From Ectopseudomonas oleovorans (GTDB taxonomy: Bacteria; Pseudomonadota; Gammaproteobacteria; Pseudomonadales; Pseudomonadaceae), in the NCBI RefSeq assembly GCF_003052605.1, contig NZ_QASO01000085.1, forward strand, positions 1 to 35,669: DNA of 35,669 bases, written 5' to 3'. Positions 25,413 to 35,494 of this stretch are shown here, piece after piece. The notes below the pieces were generated by a model. It was not told where the DNA came from. It was given only the letters and a program-made list of their open reading frames with translations, and made no database searches. The position numbers and the translations under genes were made by a program. Numbering within the stretch: the first letter of the stretch is position 1; the number at the start of each line of letters is the position of its first letter.

Positions 25413-26074
25413 CAGGCTTTGACGGCGGGCTTCAGGCCGCAGCCCTTGAGGATGATCTGCACCAGTTGATCGGAGGCTTGCTCGAAGTCCTCCTTGGTCA
25501 GGCGCGAGCACTGCTTAACACGGCAGATCTGCGAGGCGAAGTCGGCGTAATGCTGGGTGCTGCTCCACAGCAGGAAGATCAGGTGGATCGGGTCGACCGG
25601 GTCCATCTTGCCGGCGGCGATCCAGCCTTCGAACACGGCGGCGCGGCCACGGAACCAGTCCAGGTAGTTCTGGTTGAAGTACTGCGACAGGCAGTCGCCG
25701 CCGCTGATCACTTCCATGGCGAAGATGCGCGAAGCCTTCGGCTGGCGCCGGGAAAACTCCATCTTGGCGCGGATGTAGCGCTCCAGCGCCTCGGCCGGAT
25801 CATCATCGACGCTCAGGGTGTTGAAGGTGCTGTCCCACAGTTCGAGGATATTGCTCAGCACCGCCAGGTACAGGCCCAGCTTATTGTTGAAGTAGTAGTG
25901 CAGGTTGGCCTTGGGCAGGCCGACGTTCTGCGCGATGGTGTTCATGCTGGTGCCCTTGAAACCATGGCGGGCGAACTCTTCCTCGGCGGCCTTGATGATG
26001 GCTTCTTCATTCTTCTGGCGAATGCGCCCGGCAGGTTTGTCGCTGGTGTGATGGGCGGGTACTTCGAAGGTCAT
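25412..26074 (-). CDS. TetR-family regulator, RutR-like
   Basis: This 220-residue regulator starts at the ATG at 26074. The DNA-binding domain has RIRQKNEEAIIKAAEEEFAR and the recognition segment TIAQNVGLPKANLHYYFNNK (about residues 45-64). The C-terminal half, with AMEVISGGDCLSQYF and WSSTQHYADFASQI, fits the YcdC/RutR-type C-terminal domain, known to sense pyrimidines in E. coli RutR. The ligand here is unknown, but a nucleobase or amino-acid catabolite would fit the neighbouring purine and beta-alanine genes (beta-alanine is the end product of uracil breakdown). Its stop overlaps the YigZ start. It lies 150 bases downstream of bauR on the same strand. Confidence 0.88.
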   Translation of the reverse strand: MTFEVPAHHTSDKPAGRIRQKNEEAIIKAAEEEFARHGFKGTSMNTIAQNVGLPKANLHYYFNNKLGLYLAVLSNILELWDSTFNTLSVDDDPAEALERYIRAKMEFSRRQPKASRIFAMEVISGGDCLSQYFNQNYLDWFRGRAAVFEGWIAAGKMDPVDPIHLIFLLWSSTQHYADFASQICRVKQCSRLTKEDFEQASDQLVQIILKGCGLKPAVKA

Positions 26075-26224
26075 AGAGCAATTCCATGCTGATCGGGGAG
26101 CGGCGCGCCTGCACTGATACCCCAGCATTGCCTGGGTGACAAGTGCGCTACGTGGAAAAACGCTGGGGCAGGGCTCAATTGCCCCGAGAGGCGGCTGTGT
26201 GGGGGCTTTTCCGGCATCTGGCAC

Positions 26225-27142
26225 TCAGCCATCGGCCAGTGCTTCGAGAAAACTCTCCAGTACCAGATGGGCACGCCGTCCTTTGCGCGTGACCGCTGCC
26301 AGGTTGATGTCGTAGTAGCGGCTGCTGGCCTTGAGCGCGCGCAAGCGCCCCTGCTGCACCCATGCCTGGGCGTAATGATCCGGCAGGTAGCCGATGTAAC
26401 GTCCGGTGAGGATGAGAAAGGCCATGCCTTCGCGATCCGAAGCGCTGGCCGTGCAGTTCAGTGCCTGGTAGTGGCTCTGCACCTCGGATGGTACGCGGAA
26501 GGTCGGCGCGATGGCTTCCTGGGCGTTGAGCCTGTCGTCTTCGAGCTGTTGGTCGTCGACATAGAACAATGGGTGACCGACCGCGCAGTACAGCAGCGAG
26601 CGCTCGTCATACAGCGGCTGATACTCCAGGCCGGAAAGGGCGCCGACCTGCGGCACCACGCCGATATGCAGGCGACCGTCGAGCACGCCCTGTTCCACTT
26701 CCGACGGTGGCGTCATACGGATATGGATGCGCACGTCCGGCCCCTGCACCTTGAGGCGCGCCAGGGCATTGGTGATGCGCATGTGCGGGATGGTCACCAG
26801 GTTGTCGGTCAGGCCGATGTTCAGTTCGCCGCGCAGGTGCTGGTGCAGGCCGTTGACCTCGGTGCGAAAGCTCTCCAGTGCCGCCAGCAACTGCAGCGTG
26901 CTCTGGTACACCTCACGACCTTCCTCGGTCAGGGCGAAACCGGCGCGGCCACGTTGGCACAGGCGCAGGCCAAGGCGTTGTTCGAGGTCGCTCATCTGCT
27001 GGCTGATGGCCGAGCGGCCGATGCCCAGGGCGCTCTCGGCTGCGGAAAAACCGCCGCATTCCACCACGCTGCGAAACAGCTTGAGCAGGCGGATTTCAAA
27101 GTCGCTGACCTGGGCCAGCGGATCGGGACGGCGGCTGCTCAT
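26225..27142 (-). CDS. bauR: LysR-family activator BauR
   Basis: This 305-residue LysR regulator has an N-terminal helix-turn-helix (LFRSVVECGGFSAAESALGI, about residues 22-41, then SAISQQMSDLEQRLGL). The effector domain spans about residues 105-300. It is divergent from bauA across about 160 bases, the same arrangement as bauR (PA0133) and bauA (PA0132) in P. aeruginosa, where BauR activates the bau genes in response to beta-alanine. The name rests on this synteny and on similarity. The shared intergenic region contains a REP pair that lies between the likely operator and the bauA start, which is unusual and may affect the leader of bauA. Confidence 0.85.
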   Translation of the reverse strand: MSSRRPDPLAQVSDFEIRLLKLFRSVVECGGFSAAESALGIGRSAISQQMSDLEQRLGLRLCQRGRAGFALTEEGREVYQSTLQLLAALESFRTEVNGLHQHLRGELNIGLTDNLVTIPHMRITNALARLKVQGPDVRIHIRMTPPSEVEQGVLDGRLHIGVVPQVGALSGLEYQPLYDERSLLYCAVGHPLFYVDDQQLEDDRLNAQEAIAPTFRVPSEVQSHYQALNCTASASDREGMAFLILTGRYIGYLPDHYAQAWVQQGRLRALKASSRYYDINLAAVTRKGRRAHLVLESFLEALADG

Positions 27143-27226
27143 TTGTTTAGTAAACCTTGATCTGAAGATAAGAAGAGTACTGTTTTACTGACTCTATGCC
27201 CATGGCACCTTTGCTGGCAACTACCC

Positions 27227-27275
27227 TGTAGGAGCCGGCTTGCCGGCGATCATCGCCCGCAAGCGGGCTCCTACA
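27227..27275. repeat. REP pair in the bauA leader
   Basis: Left arm GAGCCGGCTTGCCGGCGAT and right arm ATCGCCCGCAAGCGGGCTCC abut with almost no spacer. The two arms belong to different sub-variants (CCGG and CCCG), each internally palindromic. It ends 30 bases before the bauA start codon. Confidence 0.9.
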
Positions 27276-27304
27276 CCCGATTGCCTGCCCGAGTGAGGCT
27301 CCCA

Positions 27305-28651
27305 ATGAACATGCCGCAGACTGCAACCCCGTCCCTGGCCAGCCAGCTCAAGCTGGATGCGCACTGGATGCCGTTCTCCGCCAACCGCAACTTCCAGCGC
27401 GACCCGCGTCTGATCGTCGGCGCCGAAGGCAGCTGGCTGACCGACGACCAGGGCCGCAAGGTCTACGACAGCCTGTCCGGCCTGTGGACTTGCGGCGCCG
27501 GCCACTCGCGCAAGGAAATCCAGGAAGCCGTGGCCAAGCAACTCGGTACCCTCGACTATTCGCCGGGCTTCCAGTTCGGCCATGCGCTGTCGTTCAAGCT
27601 GGCCGAGCAGGTCGCCGACCTGATGCCGGGCGACCTCAACCACGTGTTCTTCACCGGCTCTGGCTCCGAGTGCGCCGACACCGCGGTGAAGATGGCCAAG
27701 GCCTACTGGCGCCTCAAAGGCCAGGCCTCCAAGACTCGTTTCATCGGTCGTGCCCGTGGCTACCACGGCGTCAACATCGCCGGCACCGCGTTGGGCGGCA
27801 TCGGTGGCAACCGTAAGATGTACGGCCAACTGATGGACGCCGACCACCTGCCGCACACGCTGCAGCCGGGCATGGCCTTCACCAAGGGCATGGCCGAAAC
27901 TGGCGGCGTGGAACTGGCCAATGAACTGCTCAAGCTGATCGAGCTGCACGACGCTTCCAACATCGCCGCGGTGATCGTCGAGCCGATGTCCGGCTCCGCT
28001 GGCGCCCTCGTGCCGCCGGTGGGCTACCTGCAGCGCCTGCGCGAAATCTGCACCCAGCACAATATCCTGCTGATCTTCGACGAAGTCATCACCGGCTTCG
28101 GCCGCATGGGCAAGTGGAGCGGCGCGGAGTTCTTCGGCGTGACCCCAGACCTGATGAACGTCGCCAAGCAGATCACCAACGGCGCCATCCCGCTGGGTGC
28201 GGTGATCGCCAGCAGCGAGATCTACAACACCTTCATGCAGCAGCCGTCGCCGGAGCACATGATCGAGTTCACCCACGGCTACACCTACTCGGCGCACCCG
28301 GTGGCCTGCGCCGCTGGTCTGGCGACGCTGGAGCTGCTCAACCGCGAGAACCTGATCCAGCAGTCCGCCGAGTTGGCGCCGAAGTTCGAGGCCGCGCTGC
28401 ATGGCCTGAAGGGTACCAAGCACATCATCGATATCCGCAACTGCGGCCTGGCTGGTGCACTGCAGATCGCCCCGCGTGACGGTGACGCGGTGATCCGTCC
28501 GTTCGAGGCCGGCATGGCCCTGTGGAAGGCCGGCTTCTACGTGCGCTTCGGTGGCGACACCCTGCAGTTCGGCCCGACCTTCAATGCCAAGATGGAAGAT
28601 CTCGACCGCGTCTTCAACGCCGTCGGCGACGTGCTGAACAAGCTGGATTAA
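27305..28651 (+). CDS. bauA: beta-alanine--pyruvate transaminase BauA
   Basis: This 448-residue class III PLP aminotransferase moves the amino group of beta-alanine to pyruvate, giving malonate semialdehyde and alanine. The length equals that of BauA of P. aeruginosa, and sequence blocks match closely: HWMPFSANRNFQRDPR, SLSGLWTCGAGHSRKEIQEA, FTGSGSECADTAVKMAKAYW and IFDEVITGFGRMG. The PLP lysine is Lys288 in NVAKQITNGAIPLGAV. The start at 27305 is chosen from homologues and a GAGG upstream; an in-frame start at 27281 lacks support. It is followed by bauC after 107 bases holding another REP pair. BauR probably activates it. Confidence 0.95.
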   Translation: MNMPQTATPSLASQLKLDAHWMPFSANRNFQRDPRLIVGAEGSWLTDDQGRKVYDSLSGLWTCGAGHSRKEIQEAVAKQLGTLDYSPGFQFGHALSFKLAEQVADLMPGDLNHVFFTGSGSECADTAVKMAKAYWRLKGQASKTRFIGRARGYHGVNIAGTALGGIGGNRKMYGQLMDADHLPHTLQPGMAFTKGMAETGGVELANELLKLIELHDASNIAAVIVEPMSGSAGALVPPVGYLQRLREICTQHNILLIFDEVITGFGRMGKWSGAEFFGVTPDLMNVAKQITNGAIPLGAVIASSEIYNTFMQQPSPEHMIEFTHGYTYSAHPVACAAGLATLELLNRENLIQQSAELAPKFEAALHGLKGTKHIIDIRNCGLAGALQIAPRDGDAVIRPFEAGMALWKAGFYVRFGGDTLQFGPTFNAKMEDLDRVFNAVGDVLNKLD

Positions 28652-28670
28652 GAGCGAGCGCACCCCTTTC

Positions 28671-28729
28671 TGTAGGAGCCCGCTTGCGGGCGATGTTGTA
28701 AAACGGATCGCCGGCAAGCCGGCTCCTAC
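28671..28729. repeat. REP pair between bauA and bauC
   Basis: Left arm GAGCCCGCTTGCGGGCGAT and right arm ATCGCCGGCAAGCCGGCTCC: again one arm of each sub-variant, with the order swapped relative to the element at 27227. It lies 20 bases after the bauA stop. Confidence 0.9.
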
Positions 28730-28758
28730 CCACAGTAATTACGTCTAGGAGCTTTCCC

Positions 28759-30255
28759 ATGAGCCATATCCCTCACCTGATCAACGGCGAGCGTGTTGCC
28801 GGCAACGGTCGCAGCGCCCCGGTGTACAACCCGTCCACCGGCGACTCCACCAGCGCCGTCGGCCTGGCTGATCGCGCCACCATGCAACTGGCCATCGACG
28901 CCGCCAAGGCCGCCTTCCCGGCCTGGCGCAACACCCCGCCGGCCAAGCGCGCGCAGATCATGTTCCGCTTCAGGGAGTTGCTGGAGCAGAACGAGAACGA
29001 AATCGCCGCACTGATCAGCGCCGAGCATGGCAAGACCCTCGAAGACGCCGTCGGTGAACTCAAGCGCGGCATCGAGAACGTCGAGTTCGCCTGCGCTGCC
29101 CCGGACATTCTCAAGGGCGAATACAGCCGCAACGTCGGCCCGAACATCGACGCCTGGACCGATCTGCAACCCATTGGCGTCGTGGCAGGAATTACCCCGT
29201 TCAACTTCCCGGCCATGGTGCCGCTGTGGATGTATCCGCTGGCCATCGTCTGCGGTAACTGCTTCATTTTGAAGCCATCCGAGCGCGACCCGAGCTCCAC
29301 CCTGTTGATCGCCGAACTGCTGAACCAGGCCGGCCTGCCCAAGGGCGTGCTGAATGTGGTCAACGGCGACAAGGACGCGGTCGATGCGCTGATCGAAGCG
29401 CCCGAGGTCAAGGCCCTGAGCTTCGTCGGCTCGACCCCGATCGCCGAATACATCTACAGCGAAGGCACCAAGCGTGGCAAACGCGTGCAGGCCCTCGGCG
29501 GCGCCAAGAACCACGCCGTGTTGATGCCCGATGCCGACCTAGACAACGCCGTCAGCGCACTGATGGGCGCGGCCTACGGCTCCTGCGGCGAGCGCTGCAT
29601 GGCCATCTCCGTGGCCGTATGCGTGGGTGACCAGATCGCCGATGCGCTGGTCGAGAAGATCGTCCCACAGATCCAGGCGCTGAAGATCGGTGCCGGCACC
29701 TCCTGCGGCCTGGACATGGGCCCGCTGGTCACCGCTGCCGCGCGTGACAAGGTCAAGGGCTACATCGACGCCGGCGTGGCGCAGGGCGCCAAGCTGGTGG
29801 TCGACGGTCGCGACCTGGTGGTGCCGGGCAACGAGAATGGCTTCTTCGTCGGCGGCACCCTGTTCGACCGAGTGACCCCGGACATGACCATCTACACCGA
29901 CGAAATCTTCGGCCCGGTGCTGTGCATCGTCCGCGTCGGCAGCCTGGAAGAAGCCATGCAGCTGATCAACGGTCACGAGTACGGCAACGGCACCTGCATC
30001 TTCACCCGTGACGGTGAAGCGGCGCGCCTGTTCTGCGACGAGATCGAAGTGGGAATGGTCGGCGTCAACGTGCCGCTGCCGGTACCGGTGGCTTACCACA
30101 GCTTCGGCGGCTGGAAGCGCTCGCTGTTCGGCGACCTGCATGCCTACGGCCCGGATGGCGTGCGCTTCTACACCCGCAAGAAGGCCATCACCCAGCGCTG
30201 GCCGGCGCGCAAGAGCCACGAAGCGGCGCAGTTCGCCTTCCCCAGCAATGGCTGA
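28759..30255 (+). CDS. bauC: CoA-acylating malonate-semialdehyde dehydrogenase BauC (MmsA family)
   Basis: This 498-residue aldehyde dehydrogenase converts malonate semialdehyde, the BauA product, to acetyl-CoA with NAD and CoA; methylmalonate semialdehyde may also be used. The catalytic Cys280 lies in GSCGERCMAIS. The cofactor region shows GVVAGITPFNFPAMVPLW (about residues 139-156) and ALSFVGSTPIAEYIY. The C-terminus has GVNVPLPVPVAYHSFGGWK, typical of MmsA enzymes. The start has TAGGAG 9 bases upstream. Function is assigned from position after bauA and BauR synteny; an mmsA of valine catabolism would look alike. It ends in a strong terminator. The downstream bauD permease gene of P. aeruginosa is not present here. 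Confidence 0.93.
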   Translation: MSHIPHLINGERVAGNGRSAPVYNPSTGDSTSAVGLADRATMQLAIDAAKAAFPAWRNTPPAKRAQIMFRFRELLEQNENEIAALISAEHGKTLEDAVGELKRGIENVEFACAAPDILKGEYSRNVGPNIDAWTDLQPIGVVAGITPFNFPAMVPLWMYPLAIVCGNCFILKPSERDPSSTLLIAELLNQAGLPKGVLNVVNGDKDAVDALIEAPEVKALSFVGSTPIAEYIYSEGTKRGKRVQALGGAKNHAVLMPDADLDNAVSALMGAAYGSCGERCMAISVAVCVGDQIADALVEKIVPQIQALKIGAGTSCGLDMGPLVTAAARDKVKGYIDAGVAQGAKLVVDGRDLVVPGNENGFFVGGTLFDRVTPDMTIYTDEIFGPVLCIVRVGSLEEAMQLINGHEYGNGTCIFTRDGEAARLFCDEIEVGMVGVNVPLPVPVAYHSFGGWKRSLFGDLHAYGPDGVRFYTRKKAITQRWPARKSHEAAQFAFPSNG

Positions 30256-30275
30256 GTGAGCTGCTGCTTTGAATG

Positions 30276-30306
30276 AAAAGGCCGATCAAGAGATCGGCCT
30301 TTTTGT
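30276..30306. terminator. bidirectional terminator after bauC
   Basis: AAAAGGCCGATC pairs with GATCGGCCTTTT around an AAGA loop and is followed by further T. With A on one side and T on the other it serves both bauC and the convergent lipoprotein gene. Confidence 0.92.
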
Positions 30307-30357
30307 TGTCAGGCAGCAGGTTGCTCGTTGCAAGCAGCGCTCCGCTGGAGACGCCGT

Positions 30358-30564
30358 TCACTGCGCCTGGTCGATGGCCTCCTGCAGACGCCGAGTGTTC
30401 GCCGCATTGGCCTGGTCGATCTGCTGCTTGAGCTGCTCCATCTGCTGTTGGGCCTGTTTGGCCTGCTCAGCCTGGAGCGTCGCCGTAGCGGCCGTCTCAC
30501 CGGCGCCGCAGCCGCCCAGGGTGATTAACAGGGAAAGGGTGCAGCAATGGCGCAGGTGCATCAT
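30358..30564 (-). CDS. small coiled-coil lipoprotein
   Basis: This 68-residue protein starts MMHLRHCCTLSLLITLGGCG at the ATG at 30564, with GAGG 5 bases upstream. The lipobox LGGC puts the lipidated cysteine at residue 19. The mature part is a single charged helix with AEQAKQAQQQMEQLKQQIDQ, a short coiled coil like Lpp-type or pilot lipoproteins. The frame continues upstream without support. No family assigned. It is convergent with bauC and shares its terminator. Confidence 0.75.
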   Translation of the reverse strand: MMHLRHCCTLSLLITLGGCGAGETAATATLQAEQAKQAQQQMEQLKQQIDQANAANTRRLQEAIDQAQ

Positions 30565-30740
30565 GGAGTCCTCGGGCAAGCTCGTGCGGTGAGCGATAGA
30601 TTGGCGCATTTGTGCCGGTTTGTGTGTGCCGGCTGCCGCAAAGCGAAAGCGCTGATTCGAGCACGCCATGCCGCTCGTTGCATATCGTCTGTCCACGTCC
30701 TCTGGTAATACAGCCGGCAGGTAGAAAAGGGAGATGCACG

Positions 30741-31567
30741 ATGACCGAGCCATTCATGCTGGATTTACACATGTACCTCGGGCGCCTGGGTTACTCGTCG
30801 GCGCCGCCACCGACCCTCGACACCCTGCGCGAGCTGCAAGAGCGGCACACTGCTGAGTTCCCCTTCGAAACCCTGGCGAGCATGCTGCGCGTGCCGGTGG
30901 AGGTCGAACCCGCCGCGGTCCAGGACAAGCTGCTGCGCCAGGGCCGTGGCGGTTACTGCTTCGAACTCAACCGTCTGTACCTGCTGCTGTTGCAGGAATT
31001 GGGCTTCGACGCGCGCGGGCTGACCGGCCGCGTGGTCATGGGCGGGCCGGAAGATGCCCTGCCAGCGCGTACCCATATGCTGGTGCTGGTGACCCTGGGG
31101 GCGTTTGCTACATCACCGACGTCGGCTTCGGCCGCATGGTGCCCACCGGTCCCTTGCTGCTCGACAGTGAGGCCGAGCAGGCCACGCCGCATGAGCCTTA
31201 TCGTTTGACGCTGGTGGATGACACCTACACCTTGCGCGCACTGGTGGCGGACAGCTGGCGGGCGATGTACCTGTTCGATCTGCAGAAGGTGGCGGATATC
31301 GATTGCGTGGTGGGCAACTGGTACGTGTGCACCCACCCGGAACCGCCCTTTCTCGGCCAGATGATCGCCGCCCGCACCGGGCCAGGCCTGCGCAAAACGC
31401 TGAACAACGGCAGCTTCGCCATCCACCGCCTGGGGCAGGCGAGTGAGCGGGTGCAACTGCAGAGTGTCGATGAGGTGCTCAGGGTTCTGCGCGAGGAGTT
31501 TGGCATTCGGGTGCCGGAGCATCCTGAGCGACGGCAGATCATCGAGCGGTTGATAGCGGGGGCGTGA
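30741..31567 (+). pseudogene. arylamine N-acetyltransferase, one-base frameshift
   Basis: The frame begins MTEPFMLDLHMYLGRLGYSS, the N-terminus of arylamine N-acetyltransferases. It contains the catalytic Cys73 (GRGGYCFELNRLY) and His112 (RTHMLVLVTL). At the G run 31097-31101 the family frame shifts by one base. In the next frame the sequence continues as GVCYITDVGFGRMVPTGPLL, supplying the third triad residue (Asp), and runs to RLIAGA and a stop at 31567. Adding one G to the run restores a 275-residue enzyme of normal length. It is either a recent inactivating frameshift, a phase-variable run or a sequencing error. Acetyl-CoA-dependent acetylation of arylamines or hydrazines would be the role of the intact form. 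Confidence 0.85.
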
Positions 31568-31921
31568 AGGCAAGGTCGCTGGTATCGCCGCGTTCTTGTA
31601 GGGGGCTTCAGCCGCGAAAATCTTTCAGCCAACCGAGATTGCTGACGGAACAGCGATCAGTTCCCCTCTCCCGCTTGCGGGGCGTAAGCGGAAATAGCGA
31701 AGAACTGCTTCGCCTGCTGAAGCACCAGCCTGCTAAAACGCCATTATGCGGGCATTTTCAGGGGGGGCTGTGGGGCCAGAGGCATGAGCGAGTACTGGAA
31801 GTATCGAGGAGCAGAGCGGGTGATCGAGCTGCACGGGTATGAGCGCCAAGAGGCAGCGCCTGACGGGCCACCTGCTGCTGCAGGTCAGCCCGCTTGGCGA
31901 AGGTGTGACCGTGGGTATGGC
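31568..31921. other. 354-base gap without a supported gene
   Basis: Near 31597-31619 lies a single, diverged half of a REP (GGGGGCTTCAGCCGCGA). A G-rich run GGGGGGG occurs near 31764. Short frames at 31784 and 31839 overlap the opposite small gene and have no recognisable product. Nothing else stands out. Confidence 0.6.
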
Positions 31922-32158
31922 TTAGTGCTCGCCCTTCATTGCGCCACTGAGGCCGAACATCAGCACCAGCAGGTTGGCATCGGGTTTGGCGGCGGGCTGC
32001 ACTTGCTTGCGCAAAGGCTCGGTGGGGCAGGGCTCTGCGGCGGTGCAGGCTTGCGCTTCCAGCACACGTGGGCCGGGCTCCTGCCAGGCTGCGGCGGCGA
32101 TTGCCGTTACGCTGAGGGCGAGGCCCAAGAACAAACCTCGTGCTATTTCTAATTTCAT
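31922..32158 (-). CDS. small exported protein of unknown function
   Basis: This 78-residue frame starts MKLEIARGLFLGLALSVTAI at the ATG at 32158, with AAGGGG 8 bases upstream; the longer frame to 32215 lacks a site. An N-terminal signal peptide or anchor is clear, with a possible cleavage near AAAAWQ. The rest is short, with two cysteines (QACTAAEPCPTEP) and a hydrophobic C-terminal stretch NLLVLMFGLSGAMKG. It resembles small Pseudomonas exported proteins, but I recognise no family. It has its own upstream region. Confidence 0.65.
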   Translation of the reverse strand: MKLEIARGLFLGLALSVTAIAAAAWQEPGPRVLEAQACTAAEPCPTEPLRKQVQPAAKPDANLLVLMFGLSGAMKGEH

Positions 32159-32480
32159 TTTGCTAACCCCTTGAAAGCGCTGCCAAACGCTGTTCGCTAA
32201 ACCTAGATCACCCATTGCCTTGTCGTCGTCTCATGCGACGAACGGTCTTAGCGCGTAGCTGGCACCAGCCGGGGCTGTACTGGGACACAGGCCTTGTCGG
32301 TTGGTTCAACAATGCTGCGGGTAACATATCGACGTAACCTTAGGTGCCCGTTAAGGCCCCCCTGTAACAGCCGGCCCTGGCAGTTGCAGTCGCCTGCAGC
32401 TCTGTTTGCTACCCAGCGCAAAGGTGCAAGGTAGAGCCACTTCCTGGTGGGGGTGATGGGGATGGAACGAGGTGTTGCGG
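32159..32480. other. 322-base non-coding gap
   Basis: A small hairpin TCGTCG/CGACGA lies near 32222-32243. The segment is likely to hold the promoter of the small exported protein (minus strand). I see no open frame of family character and no clear promoter boxes. Confidence 0.5.
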
Positions 32481-32510
32481 AAAAAACACTACCGGCCCTG
32501 GGCCGGCAGT
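32481..32510 (-). terminator. terminator of the inaA-like gene
   Basis: Read on the minus strand, ACTGCCGGCC pairs with GGCCGGTAGT (one G-T), followed by GTTTTTT. It begins 8 bases after the stop at 32518. Confidence 0.9.
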
Positions 32511-32517
32511 CGTTTGT

Positions 32518-33222
32518 TTAGGCAATAGCCGTGCCGAGGCCTTTGGCACCATCGGCGAAGATCTGGCGATAGCCCTGTAGCAGTTGCTGCCAGTCGGCGT
32601 CGGACCAAGGGCTGTGGCGTCGCAGTTGAGGCAGGTCGTGCTGAGCGGCTTGGACGCGTGTCAGGCGGCGACGGCTTTTCTCCAGATCCAGCAGGGCAAC
32701 CTGCGGCGTTTCGCCGGCAAGGTTAACGAAGACATGTTTGGCATACAAGCAACCGTGCTGCCAGCGCCCCAGGTGCATGCGCGCCAGAGTCGCGCCAACA
32801 AGTTGCAGCAGCTCGGTGTGTACGGTTTCGCCACAGGCTTCGCGGCCGCCTTTGGCGTACCAGCTTTGGATGTCCATGAAGCCTTCGAGCTCGGCGGTCA
32901 CCAGCAGGCCCCGCCAGCCCTGTTGTGGGTCGCGTTCAACGCCGCAGTAGATCAGCTTGGGAACGGGCACGCCGAGTGCGTCCAGGGCCAGCAATGCACT
33001 GCGTTCGCGCAGTACGGTCGGGCGTCCCTGTGGGTGCAGCAGGCTGCGGTAGATATGGCCGATCTGTTTCTTGGCGTAGAGCACGCCGGTTTCATCCAGC
33101 AGGCGCTGCACGCCACTTTTGCCGCCGCGGCGAGCGTTGGGCTCTTCGACCCAATCACCTTGCTGTTGCCACCAGTATTGGAATACCTGCTGAGGAATCT
33201 CGCGCGTACTGCAAAAGGCCAT
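32518..33222 (-). CDS. InaA-like lipopolysaccharide-kinase-fold protein
   Basis: This 234-residue protein of the Kdo/WaaP kinase-like family has LYAKKQIGHIYRSLLHPQGR near the N-terminus. A glycine-poor nucleotide region follows, then the pseudo-catalytic loop LARMHLGRWQHGCLYAKHVF. VALLDLEKSRRRL resembles a kinase DFG-type segment, with Asp in LLDLEK. InaA proteins are weak-acid-inducible and of unclear activity. The gene is monocistronic, with a terminator after it. Just upstream of its 5' region are two hairpins, AAATTTC/GAAATTT (33379-33397) and CGTCGC/GCGACG (33402-33416), whose role is unknown. The ribosome site is weak (AGAAGAAC). Confidence 0.85.
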   Translation of the reverse strand: MAFCSTREIPQQVFQYWWQQQGDWVEEPNARRGGKSGVQRLLDETGVLYAKKQIGHIYRSLLHPQGRPTVLRERSALLALDALGVPVPKLIYCGVERDPQQGWRGLLVTAELEGFMDIQSWYAKGGREACGETVHTELLQLVGATLARMHLGRWQHGCLYAKHVFVNLAGETPQVALLDLEKSRRRLTRVQAAQHDLPQLRRHSPWSDADWQQLLQGYRQIFADGAKGLGTAIA

Positions 33223-33448
33223 ATTTTTGTTCTTCTATTGGAGGTTTGCGCAGCACTCGTCTCGTGAACGGGGACTACGTCGTTCAGGGTTGTAACAAAA
33301 CATAAGCAAACAACGTTCCCGAGTCCATCGGTAATGTCATCGGATTTTCGGCCTGTAACGCTTTTCATCGGGCATAAAAAATTTCCAGGAGAAATTTATA
33401 ACGTCGCGTAGCGACGGCCCGCAGGGTGGCCGCCATGGATGGCAGGCC

Positions 33449-33478
33449 AAAAAAAACCCCGCGACTGGCGCGGGGTTC
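33449..33478 (-). terminator. groESL terminator
   Basis: On the minus strand AACCCCGCG pairs with CGCGGGGTT around CCAGT, then a run of T. It starts about 28 bases after the groEL stop. Confidence 0.93.
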
Positions 33479-33505
33479 TTGGTACTGCGTAGGGTGCCGG
33501 TTGGC

Positions 33506-35164
<1,659 letters not shown>

Positions 35165-35200
35165 TCAAACTCTTGAAGGTTAAACGGAGATTCGTGGGAA

Positions 35201-35494
35201 TCAGGCTTCGATGACAGCGAGGATTTCGTTCTCGCCCATTACCAGCAGGTCTTCACCGTCGACTTTGACGGTGTTGCTGCCGGAGTATGGGCCGAATACC
35301 ACTTTGTCACCGACCTTGACGGCCAGCGGACGGACTTCGCCGTTATCCAGAACCTTACCGGTACCGACGGCAACGACTTCACCCTGGTTCGGCTTCTCGG
35401 CGGCCGAACCCGGCAGCACGATGCCGCCTGCGGTTTTGGTCTCTTCTTCGCTGCGACGGATCACGACGCGGTCATGCAGAGGACGAAGCTTCAT
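35201..35494 (-). CDS. groS: co-chaperonin GroES
   Basis: This 97-residue lid of the GroEL chamber starts [20 protein letters not shown], with the mobile loop [20 protein letters not shown] that contacts GroEL. The roof and core [20 protein letters not shown] are normal. TAGGAG lies upstream of the start. It is the first gene of groESL, preceded by about 175 bases of leader that reach a heat-shock promoter at the window edge. Confidence 0.99.
   Translation of the reverse strand: MKLRPLHDRVVIRRSEEETKTAGGIVLPGSAAEKPNQGEVVAVGTGKVLDNGEVRPLAVKVGDKVVFGPYSGSNTVKVDGEDLLVMGENEILAVIEA

Noticed and set aside
27221..28717. 498-codon minus-strand frame opposite bauA
   Set aside because: Shadow of bauA; it also runs through the flanking REP elements, which no real gene here does.
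31784..32152. Plus-strand frame opposite the small exported protein
   Set aside because: It overlaps the opposite gene for most of its length and has low-complexity Gly/Ala/His composition. The smaller frame at 31839-31925 (28 codons) also lacks a ribosome site.
32952..33368. Minus-strand frame extending upstream of the inaA-like gene
   Set aside because: It overlaps the first part of the inaA-like gene in another frame and has no ribosome site or recognisable domain.
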